DNA of 64,000 nucleotides from NCBI RefSeq assembly GCF_000230715.2, contig NC_019792.1:620001-684000 (forward strand). Direction: 5' to 3'. The position numbers and the translations under genes were made by a program. Shown in pieces: positions 52,815-60,955 of the stretch (position 1 is its first letter; each line of letters starts with the position of its first letter). The notes under the pieces are model-generated. The model was not told where the DNA came from. It saw only the letters and a list, made by a program, of their open reading frames with translations, and made no database searches. Source of the stretch: Natronobacterium gregoryi SP2 (GTDB lineage Archaea > Halobacteriota > Halobacteria > Halobacteriales > Natrialbaceae).

Positions 52815-53164
52815 ACGACGAGAACAGAGACTCGAGGAGACGCTCGTCTGTTTCGACGTCCGCTGGTGGGGTGAAACCGCCGGGCTCGAAGACAGAGCGA
52901 GCCAGATCCCGGGCATGCTCCTCAGCGGTCCACTGACGACATCCGGCCCGTACTGTGAGACGGTTTGCTGTCAGTCGTTTCCGGCGTGACACCGAGCGCA
53001 CCTGCGGTCGCGCCGGGACGTCGGGACAGCAGTCCGTATGGGTGGGAGTACGCGCTCCGCAGTCGACGTAACTCGCTCGCCGGTCGGGAGTTCGACAGAG
53101 CCAGGTGAGCCGGCCGATCACCGGTTCCCAATTTGTTTTGCCGTTCGACAGTGACTGTCTGACT
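52815..53164. other. Intergenic region with palindromic repeat copy D
   Basis: No supported gene. Repeat copy D lies at 52955-53039. A minus-strand stretch at about 52820-52955 reads plausibly (EEHARDLARSVFEPGGF, DVETDERLLESLFSSFMTP) and could be a gene remnant, but it lacks a start and clear end. Confidence 0.45.
52955..53039 (+). repeat. ~85-bp palindromic repeat, copy D
   Basis: GTGAGACGGTTTGCTGTCAG ... GGACGTCGGGACAGCAGTCCGTAT. Inner arms CGGCGTGACACCGAG and CTGCGGTCGCGCCGGG. The left TGA is preserved. Confidence 0.88.
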
Positions 53165-54169
53165 ATGGAGTACACGACACTCGGTAACACCGGAACGACC
53201 GTCTCGAGACTCTGTTATGGCACCTGGCGCTTTGGCAAGAAACACGGCGACACCCTCGAGACCGACCGCGAAGAAGCCCACGAGTTGCTCGACGCCGCCT
53301 GGGAGCAGGGAATTAACTTCATCGACACCGCCAACGTCTACGGCGACCCCGACGGCACGAGCGAGGAGTGGATCGGCGAGTGGCTCGAAGAGTACGACCG
53401 CGAAGACTTCGTCATCGCCTCGAAAGTCTACTTCCCGTTCGACGGCTGGGGCGAACCCGGACCGAACGACTCTGGCCTCGGACGCAAACACATCCGGGCA
53501 CAGATCGAGGGGACGCTCGAGCGACTGGGCACCGACTATCTCGACCTTTACTACATCCACCGCTGGGACGACGACACGCCGATCCGTGAGACGATGTCCG
53601 TGCTCACGGACCTCGTCTGCGAGGGGAAGGTCAACTACCTCGGCGCGAGTTCGATGGCCGCCTGGAAGCTCACGAAGGCGCTGTGGACCAGCGACGTGGA
53701 GGGGCTCGAGCGGTTCGACGTCACTCAGCCGATGGTCAACGCCGCCCACTACGACGCGGTCGGCGACTATCTCGACGTCTGTGCCGACCAGGAGCTGGCG
53801 GTCTGTCCCTACTCGCCGCTCGCCGGCGGGTTCCTGACCGGCAAGTACGACCGCACCGAAGACGGGACCGTCGAGGCACCGGACGGCTCCCGGGGCACGC
53901 TCACCGAAACGTTCGGCGACCGGTACGCGACCGACCGAGCCTGGGACGTCCTCGAGGCCGTCGAAGAAGTCGCGGAGCAAGTTGACGCGACGCCAGCACA
54001 GGTGTCACTGCGGTGGCTGATGGCACAGGATCGGTTCACTTGTGTCCCGATCGTTGGCGCTCGTTCGCCCGCCCAACTCGCGGAGAACGTCGGTGCCGTG
54101 GAGATCGATCTCACGGACGAGCAGTTCGAGCGGATCGACGAGGCTCGCGCTGGCGCTGGCGAACAGTAA
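53165..54169 (+). CDS. Aldo/keto reductase
   Basis: 334 aa from ATG 53165. TIM-barrel oxidoreductase using NADPH: FIDTANVYGDPDGTSEEWIG (catalytic Asp and Tyr), VIASKVYFPFDGWGE (catalytic Lys), LYYIHRWDDDTPIRE (His) and the cofactor-binding VPIVGARSPAQLAENVG. It belongs to the Kvb-like/YajO branch; the physiological carbonyl substrate is unknown. Likely monocistronic. Confidence 0.92.
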   Translation: MEYTTLGNTGTTVSRLCYGTWRFGKKHGDTLETDREEAHELLDAAWEQGINFIDTANVYGDPDGTSEEWIGEWLEEYDREDFVIASKVYFPFDGWGEPGPNDSGLGRKHIRAQIEGTLERLGTDYLDLYYIHRWDDDTPIRETMSVLTDLVCEGKVNYLGASSMAAWKLTKALWTSDVEGLERFDVTQPMVNAAHYDAVGDYLDVCADQELAVCPYSPLAGGFLTGKYDRTEDGTVEAPDGSRGTLTETFGDRYATDRAWDVLEAVEEVAEQVDATPAQVSLRWLMAQDRFTCVPIVGARSPAQLAENVGAVEIDLTDEQFERIDEARAGAGEQ

Positions 54170-54251
54170 CACGTCGATAGAACTGCGCCATCGCTCCCGA
54201 GTCGCGTAGTTACACTCGCAAGAAACGAAAACCGGTCAGTCGTTCAGCCGT

Positions 54252-54446
54252 TTACAAACGGGTGACGTTGGTTGCCCGGGGGCCCTTGGGGGCCTGTTCG
54301 ATGTCGAATTCGATGTCTGTGCCTTCTTCGAGGTCCGGACCGCCAACGTCTTCCATGTGGAAGAAAACGTCCTCGTCCGCGTCGTCCGTCGAAATGAAAC
54401 CGTAACCGCCTGTGTCGTTGAAGAAATCAACGTTACCTTCTGCCAT
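54252..54446 (-). CDS. Cold-shock domain protein
   Basis: 64 aa from ATG 54446, leaderless with GTTATATGG about 25-30 nt upstream. Single CSD: MAEGNVDFFNDTGGYGFIST, ADEDVFFHMEDVG (RNP1-like GYGFIS and RNP2-like VFFHM) and FDIEQAPKGPRATNVTRL. It is a single-stranded nucleic-acid-binding RNA chaperone, strongly acidic as expected. Confidence 0.94.
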   Translation of the reverse strand: MAEGNVDFFNDTGGYGFISTDDADEDVFFHMEDVGGPDLEEGTDIEFDIEQAPKGPRATNVTRL

Positions 54447-54650
54447 TGCTTTTGTACAGAGCCGGGCCACCCATATAACAGTGGCGATATAATTATTCGG
54501 TCGGTATCATTACACACGATCACAGAAATACGCCTATCGCCGCGCTCAAGCAGGATTTCGAGAGATCGAATTAAACACGTCGCCGAGAAATCGTTTCTCG
54601 ACGAGATGAGAATTCGAGATCGGTGTCGTCAGATCCTACCGTAGCCGGCT

Positions 54651-55292
54651 CTATGCTTCTTCGACGTGTGAGGCGACCGCGTCGGGATCGAGCGGTTCGT
54701 CGACGATCGACCCGTCGACGACGACCGTCGGTGTCCCCCCGACCCCCGTCTCTTCGCCGCGGTCGCGGTCGGCGACGATCGTCGGATAGTAGGCCCCGTC
54801 CTCGAGTGCGCTCGAGACGACGTCGGGATCGACGTCGACGACGCTCGCCAGTTCCGCGAGCGCGTCGTCGCTCCAGTCGTCGCTTGCCATCACTGCAGAC
54901 TTGTAATCGAAGAACTGGCCGTTCGGATCGCCTTCACCTTCGTGGGTTTCGGATTGGACCGCTCGAGCGGCGTTTGCCATCCTGACCGACTCGTCGGCCG
55001 CGTCGACGGGGAAGTCGTAGTGGCGATACGAGATCTCGTCCGACTCGACGTACTCCTCGGCGAGCACCGGAACCACCTCGGCCTGGAACTGGTGGCAGGC
55101 CGGACAGCCCAGATCCTCGTAGACCTCGACGGTGACAGCGCCGTCACCCAGCGTCGGGACTGGGAGCTGGCGTTCGGGATCGACGCCCTCGAGTTCCTCG
55201 AGGCCGCCCATTTGCAGGGCGCTACAACCGGCGAGGGAGACGGTTACGGCGGTTCCAGCGACGGCACTCGAGAGGAACGAACGACGGTGCAT
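54651..55292 (-). CDS. DsbA-family thioredoxin-like lipoprotein
   Basis: 213 aa. Tat-type signal MHRRSFLSSAVAGTAVTVSL with lipobox SLAGC (Cys23), so membrane-anchored outside. Thioredoxin fold with redox motif CPAC in VEVYEDLGCPACHQFQAEVV, DYKSAVMASDDWSDDALAEL helical insert and the cis-Pro loop TGVGGTPTVVVDG. It probably oxidises or isomerises disulfides of surface proteins. The VKOR-like protein at 20408 is a candidate partner, although it lacks loop cysteines. Confidence 0.88.
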   Translation of the reverse strand: MHRRSFLSSAVAGTAVTVSLAGCSALQMGGLEELEGVDPERQLPVPTLGDGAVTVEVYEDLGCPACHQFQAEVVPVLAEEYVESDEISYRHYDFPVDAADESVRMANAARAVQSETHEGEGDPNGQFFDYKSAVMASDDWSDDALAELASVVDVDPDVVSSALEDGAYYPTIVADRDRGEETGVGGTPTVVVDGSIVDEPLDPDAVASHVEEA

Positions 55293-55336
55293 GGCTGCCG
55301 ATAGACGCCGATCGTGGTTAGGGGTTCGGAAAGCGG

Positions 55337-56770
55337 TTACAGCACCAGCGCGTCGACGACGATCGCGACCAGGACAGCTCCGAGGAAGGCATTCGACGCG
55401 TGAAACGACCGGAACGCAGCGCGTTCGGTCTGTTCGAAGTGCAAGACGACGGCGGCCCAGAGGAAGATACCGCCGAAGACCACGACCACCGCCGCGTACA
55501 GTGCGCCGAGGCCAGTGATCCAGGCGAGTGCGACCGTCGAGACCAGCGTCGCGGCGATGTAGTAGACGATGTGTTTCCGGGTGACGGTCTCCCCCCGGAC
55601 GACTGGCATCATCGGGAACCCACCACGCGCGTAGTCATCTTGGTAGGCCAGCGCGAGGTTGTAAAAGTGAGCAGGCGTCCACAGGAAGATGACGCCAGCA
55701 AGCGCCAGCGCCGGCAGCCCGATTTCGTTCGTAACCGCAGCCCAACCGATCAGCGCCGGGAGCGCACCTGCAGCGCCACCGATGACGGTATTCTGGACCG
55801 TATTTGGCTTGAGCAACAGCGTGTAGACGACGCTGTAAAACAGGATCGCCGCCAGTCCGAGTGCGGCCGCGAGCCTGTTTATACTCAGGAAAACGCCGAT
55901 CGACGCGACGGTCAAGAGCCCGCCGAACGCGAGTGCGTTCCGTACCGGGATCAGCTCGGTCGCAAGCGGACGGTCCGCCGTCCGAGACATCCGGCGGTCG
56001 ATGTCGCGCTCGAGGACGTTGTTGAAGGTTCCGGAGGCACCGATCGCGAGGACGCCACCGCCGAGCGTGGCGGCGATCGTGTAGGCGTCGAGCGCGGGCC
56101 CGGCAGCCAGTGCCATCCCCGCGGCAGCAACGAGACAGAGCAGCCACATCAGGCGTGGCTTCATCATCTTGAAGTAGGCGGCGGCAGTGAGCCGGACACG
56201 AGCGAGCCGACTCGAGGGGAGTGTCCGGTCGGTCGGTGTCGGCTCTGCCGGCTCCGGTGCGAGTTCGGGTGTCTCGATCGTGTCGTCGTCGGTGCCCGTC
56301 GCGGCCTCTAAGTCCCAGGCCAACGCGAGGACGATCGTCGAGAAGACGAGGACGCCGAGCCCGAGGTGAAGTCCCGGCACGATCGCGGCAGGGCCAAGCG
56401 TCGCGACCACTGCGCCGACGCCGACCTGGACGAGATAGAGGACGGCACCGACGAGGATCGTCGCGCGAACGCGTCCCGGAAGCTCCCCGAAGACGGCGGC
56501 GACAGTCGTCGCGGCGACCAGAAGACCGACCACCACGGCGGCGATGCGGTGGCCCCAGGCAATCGCGAGTTCGGTCTGGTTCAGCGGGTCCGTCGGTGCG
56601 TGACACCCCGGCCACGTCGAACACGCCGCAACCGCGTCCGTCAGCGACGTCGTCGCGCCGACGATCAACAGGAGATAGACGCCGAGCGCGGTCGCTGCAA
56701 GCAGTGCCGAAAAGCGTCGTCGGGTCCCGATCGGGCGAGGAAAGGTCCCGGACTCGGTTGCTGTTACCAC
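55337..56770 (-). CDS. ctaB: Heme O synthase with N-terminal CtaA-like domain
   Basis: 477 aa. The first ~155 residues hold four membrane helices of the heme A synthase half-domain (CSTWPGCHAPTDPLNQTELA, WGHRIAAVVVG with a heme-ligand-type His, GLHLGLGVLVF). After a linker the UbiA-type farnesyltransferase follows: MKPRLMWLLCLVAAAGMALA, ASGTFNNVLERDIDRRMSRT (NxxxDxxxD) and YQDDYARGGFPMMPVVRGE. It attaches farnesyl to protoheme for heme-copper oxidases. The fused N-terminal half is known from other haloarchaea and may contribute to heme A formation. Confidence 0.92.
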   Translation of the reverse strand: MVTATESGTFPRPIGTRRRFSALLAATALGVYLLLIVGATTSLTDAVAACSTWPGCHAPTDPLNQTELAIAWGHRIAAVVVGLLVAATTVAAVFGELPGRVRATILVGAVLYLVQVGVGAVVATLGPAAIVPGLHLGLGVLVFSTIVLALAWDLEAATGTDDDTIETPELAPEPAEPTPTDRTLPSSRLARVRLTAAAYFKMMKPRLMWLLCLVAAAGMALAAGPALDAYTIAATLGGGVLAIGASGTFNNVLERDIDRRMSRTADRPLATELIPVRNALAFGGLLTVASIGVFLSINRLAAALGLAAILFYSVVYTLLLKPNTVQNTVIGGAAGALPALIGWAAVTNEIGLPALALAGVIFLWTPAHFYNLALAYQDDYARGGFPMMPVVRGETVTRKHIVYYIAATLVSTVALAWITGLGALYAAVVVVFGGIFLWAAVVLHFEQTERAAFRSFHASNAFLGAVLVAIVVDALVL

Positions 56771-56847
56771 GGCTGTTCTCGTCTAAATCGTTAGACTCCG
56801 CGTATTTATGATTCCCGCTTTTCCCATCAAACGCGGGGTCGTCGACC

Positions 56848-57138
56848 TCACATCCCCATGTCCTCGGCCGCGGCCGGTACCGGCAACGCCGTTGGGGCGA
56901 CGCCAAGTAACTCCCCGGCGTGGTCGAGTGCCATGTCGAACCCGTAGTAGCGCTCGAGTTCGTCGTCGTCCGGCGTCGGTCGAACCGCGAGCATCGCGTA
57001 TCCCTCGATATTCTGGGCAATAGCGGCGGTTCCGTGGCCGCTCTCGCGCTCGAAGACGAGGCGTCGTTCGCTCTCGGTCTCGTCGTAGGTCGCGACGACG
57101 TCGTCGGTCGTCGCCGTGTACTCGTCGCTTTCGGTCAT
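56848..57138 (-). CDS. Conserved haloarchaeal hypothetical protein
   Basis: 96 aa from ATG 57138 (GTG at 57147 adds three residues). DDVVATYDETESERRLVFER, IEGYAMLAVRPTPDDDELER and YYGFDMALDHAGELLGVAPT form a small alpha/beta protein of unknown function. Located between ctaB and a divergent DUF3267-like gene. Confidence 0.62.
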   Translation of the reverse strand: MTESDEYTATTDDVVATYDETESERRLVFERESGHGTAAIAQNIEGYAMLAVRPTPDDDELERYYGFDMALDHAGELLGVAPTALPVPAAAEDMGM

Positions 57139-57236
57139 GCTAGACACTCATCGGGCAAGCACCGGGAAGCTATCGGTTTCGGTCGCCGGCCTTCCGAACC
57201 GACATCGATTTTTCGCCCCCACTGGGAGTACGTGTC

Positions 57237-58130
57237 GTGACGACGGCGACGACTGCTCGCCGACCGCTCGCGACGTTTCGGCTTACCCGACGAGTCGCAC
57301 TACTGTGGCTCGTCGTGGCCGTCGCCGGGTTCTTCGCGTTTGCGTACGCGTTCAGTCACTTGCTCGCGTTGTTCCAGGGAGAGGCTCTCGAGCCGATCGT
57401 CTTCGGCCCGACTCCACCCCCTACCCTGGCCGAATGGACCGTCGTCTCCACAGGACTGGTGGCACTCGTCGTCGTCGTTCACGAGTCGATACACGGCGCG
57501 TTTATCGCCAGGTACGGTGGCTCCCCGTCGTTCGGCGTCGGACGGTCCTCGTTCGTCTTTCCGTACGCCTACGCCGAGTCCACCGAGACGAGTTACACGC
57601 GCACCGAAATGCTCGTCGTCCTGCTCGCTCCCGTCGTAGGCATCACGACGGCAGGCGTGTTCGTGCTTGCTCTCTACCCATCGCCAGTACTCGTCGTGGC
57701 TCTGGCTGCAAACACCGCTGGGTCGATCGGTGACCTCTGGATGGCTGTGGCGTTGCTGCACCACCCACCGGACGTTCGCGTCGCTGGGCTTCCGGACGGG
57801 ACCAACCGAGGGTTCGCCATTTACAGACCAGCAACTGAGTCCGCGTCGGCCACGTCGTCCCGAAACGAACGCCGTCCCGGAACCGTCGTCCTCTCGCAGG
57901 TCGCTGCCGGTACCGTCGGAACGTTCGCGCTGGTTACAACCGGATTGGTCGTGGCCGTCCTCTGGTCACTGGCAGTCGAATCCGGGACAGTCGTCGTCGG
58001 TGACGGGAGCTGGCTGCTCTTCCGTCACGAGCGCCACGCCGACGGCAGCGTCCATCTCGAGGTCGGAGCGACGGTCGCGCTCGCGCTGTCTGTCGCCGGC
58101 GGCGTCGTCTGGGCGCTCTTCCGACCGTGA
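57237..58130 (+). CDS. DUF3267-type membrane metalloprotease-like protein
   Basis: 297 aa, six or so membrane helices. HExxH occurs as VVHESIHGAFIARYGGSP within the second helix, and NTAGSIGDLWMAVALLHHP supplies a conserved Asp-like third ligand region, as in site-2-protease-like DUF3267 proteins. A 40-residue soluble stretch and two more helices follow. Substrate unknown. Start GTG 57237. Confidence 0.8.
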   Translation: MTTATTARRPLATFRLTRRVALLWLVVAVAGFFAFAYAFSHLLALFQGEALEPIVFGPTPPPTLAEWTVVSTGLVALVVVVHESIHGAFIARYGGSPSFGVGRSSFVFPYAYAESTETSYTRTEMLVVLLAPVVGITTAGVFVLALYPSPVLVVALAANTAGSIGDLWMAVALLHHPPDVRVAGLPDGTNRGFAIYRPATESASATSSRNERRPGTVVLSQVAAGTVGTFALVTTGLVVAVLWSLAVESGTVVVGDGSWLLFRHERHADGSVHLEVGATVALALSVAGGVVWALFRP

Positions 58131-58290
58131 ATCCACGGCGAGAACGCCACGGGAACCGTCTCCATCCGCCCTGCGAGTCGAACTACAGCGTTGTCGCCGC
58201 TCCCGTCGGGTGACTCCACGTCACTGACCAACCGTCGGGACGTCCGATCCGAACCGTAACGCTCGAGCGCTCGCTGTTCGAACGCAGTGT

Positions 58291-58596
58291 ATGAGCAAGT
58301 GGTTACAGAGCGGTCGTCGCCGTGACGTCTGCTTCCTCCTCGCCGCCGAAGGCGAAGACGGGGCGTTGCGCGGCCAGGAACTGAAGTCTCGCCTCGAGTC
58401 ACATTACGACGAGCGGCTCGAGCCAAAGTCGTTCTACGGTTCGCTGTCGGCGCTGGTCGACGCGGGTTTCGTCGAGAAACGAACAGCGGGGTTACACGAC
58501 GTCTACGCACTGACCGAGGCCGGTCGACGACGAGTGAGCGAACACTACGCGTGGATCAATGACTGCCTCAAACCGTCCAGACGTACCGAATCGTGA
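58291..58596 (+). CDS. PadR-like winged-helix transcriptional regulator
   Basis: 101 aa. RRRDVCFLLAAEGEDGALRG, ELKSRLESHYDERLEPKSFY and GSLSALVDAGFVEKRTAGLH with DVYALTEAGRRRVSEHYAWI form the PadR winged helix (the usual ...PKSFYGSLS... recognition helix), without a C-terminal ligand domain. Target unknown; the DUF3267-like gene 160 bp upstream is a neighbour on the same strand. Confidence 0.85.
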   Translation: MSKWLQSGRRRDVCFLLAAEGEDGALRGQELKSRLESHYDERLEPKSFYGSLSALVDAGFVEKRTAGLHDVYALTEAGRRRVSEHYAWINDCLKPSRRTES

Positions 58597-58803
58597 CTCA
58601 CCTGAAGAGCGAGGGCTCGAGACGACCGGCGTCCCGTCGTTACGACAATCGTTGATCCCGTCCGACCTCGAGACACTCGATCTGCTCTTTGTCGAGTCGT
58701 CGAGTTCGGTCGTGGGAGAACGCATCCGGATTGTGGGACCGATTTCCCGGTCCAACTGCTGCGGGGAGTGGTTGCACGGAGAGCGGCTTCCGGTGAACCG
58801 TAT

Positions 58804-58887
58804 CATACGGACTGCTGTCCCGCTGTCCCGGCGCGACCCCAGGAGGCTCGCGGTCGCGCCGGCACTGACGGACAGCAAACCGTATCA
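58804..58887 (-). repeat. ~85-bp palindromic repeat, copy E
   Basis: Plus-strand CATACGGACTGCTGTCCCGC ... ACGGACAGCAAACCGTATCA. Read on the minus strand it begins TGATACGGTTTGCTGTC, where TGA is the stop of the decayed minus-strand gene next to it. Confidence 0.9.
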
Positions 58888-59178
58888 AAGCCCGAACTCG
58901 AGAGAGCTGTGTGCCAGTAGCTTCGATAGTTCGGCCGTGGTGTCTTCGATACGAGTCCACTGGGCTGGGTCGGTTCGAAGCCACGTTTCTGCGACCGTTA
59001 GTGCCGGCGTGACAAAGTAACTGAGAACGAGAGGTTCGTCGTTGTCTCTTCTAAGAGGAACATCAGACTTACCCCTGTCGCCGCGTACTTATCTGGCATA
59101 GCGATCCTCGCCGTCGGAAACAGCCGTCTGCAGCAGTATCTCGGGTGCTGGATCGGCTGTGGCGTACGGTCGTACTGT
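58885..59178 (-). pseudogene. Decayed gene, C-terminal part
   Basis: On the minus strand a continuous frame reads ADPAPEILLQTAVSDGEDRY, one in-frame stop (59089-59091), then SDVPLRRDNDEPLVLSYFVT, PALTVAETWLRTDPAQW and RIEDTTAELSKLLAHSSLEF-GL, ending at TGA 58885-58887. Codon use and protein-like content are those of a haloarchaeal gene, but there is no start codon and upstream frames are broken. Family not recognised. The stop is supplied by the end of repeat copy E. Confidence 0.45.
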
Positions 59179-59181
59179 TCA

Positions 59182-59419
59182 CCTTCGACCGTCTCTCCTC
59201 ACCGTTCGGCTGTCACACAACTCTTTACACCCCATTGTGAACGGCTGTCCGACCGTGATCGGCAGCCAAAATATCGAGAATAGTAACTGTATTCGAAGAT
59301 TATTGCTATGGCACTACTAGCTGAGACGATCCACTGTAACTACGTACCGCCGGTTACCGGTCCCGGGCTGGCGGTTGGCACCCATCGACGACAGCGCACC
59401 GGTTGACGGGTCGCCGTTT
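59182..59419. other. Intergenic region
   Basis: No gene recognised. Possibly more of the decayed minus-strand gene, with broken frames. A short AT-rich stretch occurs at 59270-59310. Confidence 0.4.
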
Positions 59420-59502
59420 CATATGGACTGCTGTCCCGCTGTCCCGGCGCGACCGCAGGAGTTCGCGGTCGTGCCGGAACTGACTGACAGCAAATCGTAT
59501 CA
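59420..59502 (-). repeat. ~85-bp palindromic repeat, copy F, at the stop codon of an HTH-10 gene
   Basis: Plus-strand CATATGGACTGCTGTCCCGC ... CTGACTGACAGCAAATCGTATCA. On the minus strand it starts TGATACGATTTGCTGTC and that TGA (59500-59502) is the stop of the regulator gene. Confidence 0.9.
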
Positions 59503-60150
59503 CTCACGGTCCACGAGGAGAAACTCCTCGATCAGTTCGGCAGATCCGCGCCTGAGGCGGCCACTGACCGCCGTTCGAGAGACCCCGAGCAGATCGGCCA
59601 GTTCCTCGACCGAACTCTCACGGGGTTCGTCGTAGTAGCCGTGCCTATAGGCGGCGACCAGCGCCTCTGTCTGGGACTGTGTTAGTCCGAACTCGAAGCG
59701 ATCGTCGAGTTCGTCGTTCTGCGTAACCTCGAGAACGTCGAACTGAATTCCTTCCTCGCGTGCGCACTCGTCGAGTTCGTACAGAACGTCGTGGCTCTCG
59801 AGTTGTAACTGCAACAGCCACCCGTTCAAGTAACTCCGCGACTCGAGGGTGAGTCCACCGCGTTCGCTGATCCGTGGCGTGATCAGTTTCGCGTCGTCGC
59901 TGTACTCGATCCGGTAGGTTCGCTGTCCCGCGAACTCGAGGACGAGAGCGAAGTCGGCGACCGTGTGGTCTCCCTCGAGTGCCGACTCGACGACGTCGAA
60001 GTCGTCCGCTTCGATCCGGAAGAAATAAACGTTGTGGTGGGGGTCGGTGCCCGCGTCAGAGAGAACGGCAATCTCCGTCTCCGAGACCGAGCGAATGGTC
60101 GATACAAGCGCCAGGTCAGGATGTTCGACGTAGACTCGCGTCGAGATCAT
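59500..60150 (-). CDS. Bat-like HTH-10 transcriptional regulator
   Basis: 216 aa from ATG 60150. The N-terminal region (ISTRVYVEHPDLALVSTIRS, VYFFRIEADDFDVVESALEG) is the beta-rich sensor half of bacterio-opsin-activator-like proteins. The C-terminal HTH-10 is LTQSQTEALVAAYRHGYYDE, PRESSVEELADLLGVSRTAV then SGRLRRGSAELIEEFL. The start overlaps the stop of the paralogous upstream gene (ATGA), so the two are co-translated. Targets unknown. Confidence 0.9.
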   Translation of the reverse strand: MISTRVYVEHPDLALVSTIRSVSETEIAVLSDAGTDPHHNVYFFRIEADDFDVVESALEGDHTVADFALVLEFAGQRTYRIEYSDDAKLITPRISERGGLTLESRSYLNGWLLQLQLESHDVLYELDECAREEGIQFDVLEVTQNDELDDRFEFGLTQSQTEALVAAYRHGYYDEPRESSVEELADLLGVSRTAVSGRLRRGSAELIEEFLLVDRE

Positions 60151-60869
60151 CGATGGAGTCGGTTTGCGACGTTTCGTTTCTGGAGCCGCGAGTCCGTCGG
60201 CGCTGGACTGTCGACGACCAGCGCCGTCTCGATCAGTACCTTCAGTCCGCGTCGAAGACGACCGTTGACGGCCGACGGTGAAATGTCCAGTTCGGCGGCC
60301 AACTCCTCGAGCGACGTCTCCCGCGGCTCCCTGAAGTAGCCCCGTTCGTACGCCGTCACCAGTGCCGTTCGCTGCTGGTCGGTGAGCGAAGCCGGATCGA
60401 CGTCGGTTCCGGATCGGCGCTGCCGGGAGAGGTCGAGCATCTCGAACTCGAATCCGTCGGTTCGTGCCCGCTGCCAGACGTCGTACAGACCGCTCTCGTC
60501 GGGAAAGGCCCACCGTTCGCGCCAGCCACGTGGCGGGTGTGGTATCGGCGAACTCCGGGCGTCCAGCACGAACCCGCCAACTTCCGTCACGTCCGGCGCG
60601 AGAAGCTTCGTCTCCGGTCCGAACTCGATCCGCCACAGGTAGCGGTCGTCGACGGCCGACACCTGTTCGAAATTTCGAACGGACCGGTCGTCCTCGAGGA
60701 GCGGCCGGAGTTCGTCTGGCTCGTCGTCGAACCGAAAGAAGTAGACGTGCTGTTCCGGGGTCGTGCTGCGTTCGCCGACGACACCGACAGTCAGGTCTGG
60801 CGATGTGGTAAGCGTGTCGACGAGTGCACCGTCTTCGTGGGCAAACCGGACCTCGGTGATGAGTGCCAT
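60147..60869 (-). CDS. Bat-like HTH-10 transcriptional regulator, paralogue
   Basis: 240 aa from ATG 60869. Same layout as the next gene: sensor half ALITEVRFAHEDGALVDTLT, VYFFRFDDEPDELRPLLEDD and HTH-10 LTDQQRTALVTAYERGYFRE, PRETSLEELAAELDISPSAV, NGRLRRGLKVLIETAL. Tandem duplication followed by strong divergence. A GATA/bop-type light or oxygen sensor (PAS/GAF) is not fused, so input is by the N-terminal domain. A third regulator-like gene lies upstream on the same strand. Confidence 0.9.
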   Translation of the reverse strand: MALITEVRFAHEDGALVDTLTTSPDLTVGVVGERSTTPEQHVYFFRFDDEPDELRPLLEDDRSVRNFEQVSAVDDRYLWRIEFGPETKLLAPDVTEVGGFVLDARSSPIPHPPRGWRERWAFPDESGLYDVWQRARTDGFEFEMLDLSRQRRSGTDVDPASLTDQQRTALVTAYERGYFREPRETSLEELAAELDISPSAVNGRLRRGLKVLIETALVVDSPAPTDSRLQKRNVANRLHR

Positions 60870-60955
60870 CGTGTGGTGTCTCGTCTCGTGGGAGAACGAC
60901 ACCCACACCCTTAAGCCTCGGTGTTGGTTCAGCGCCAGCAGAAAAACGAGGGGAG

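Noticed and set aside
52820-52955. Protein-like minus-strand stretch (EEHARDLARSVFEPGGF...)
   Set aside because: No start codon or defined end, partly antisense to a small membrane protein; kept as a possible remnant only.
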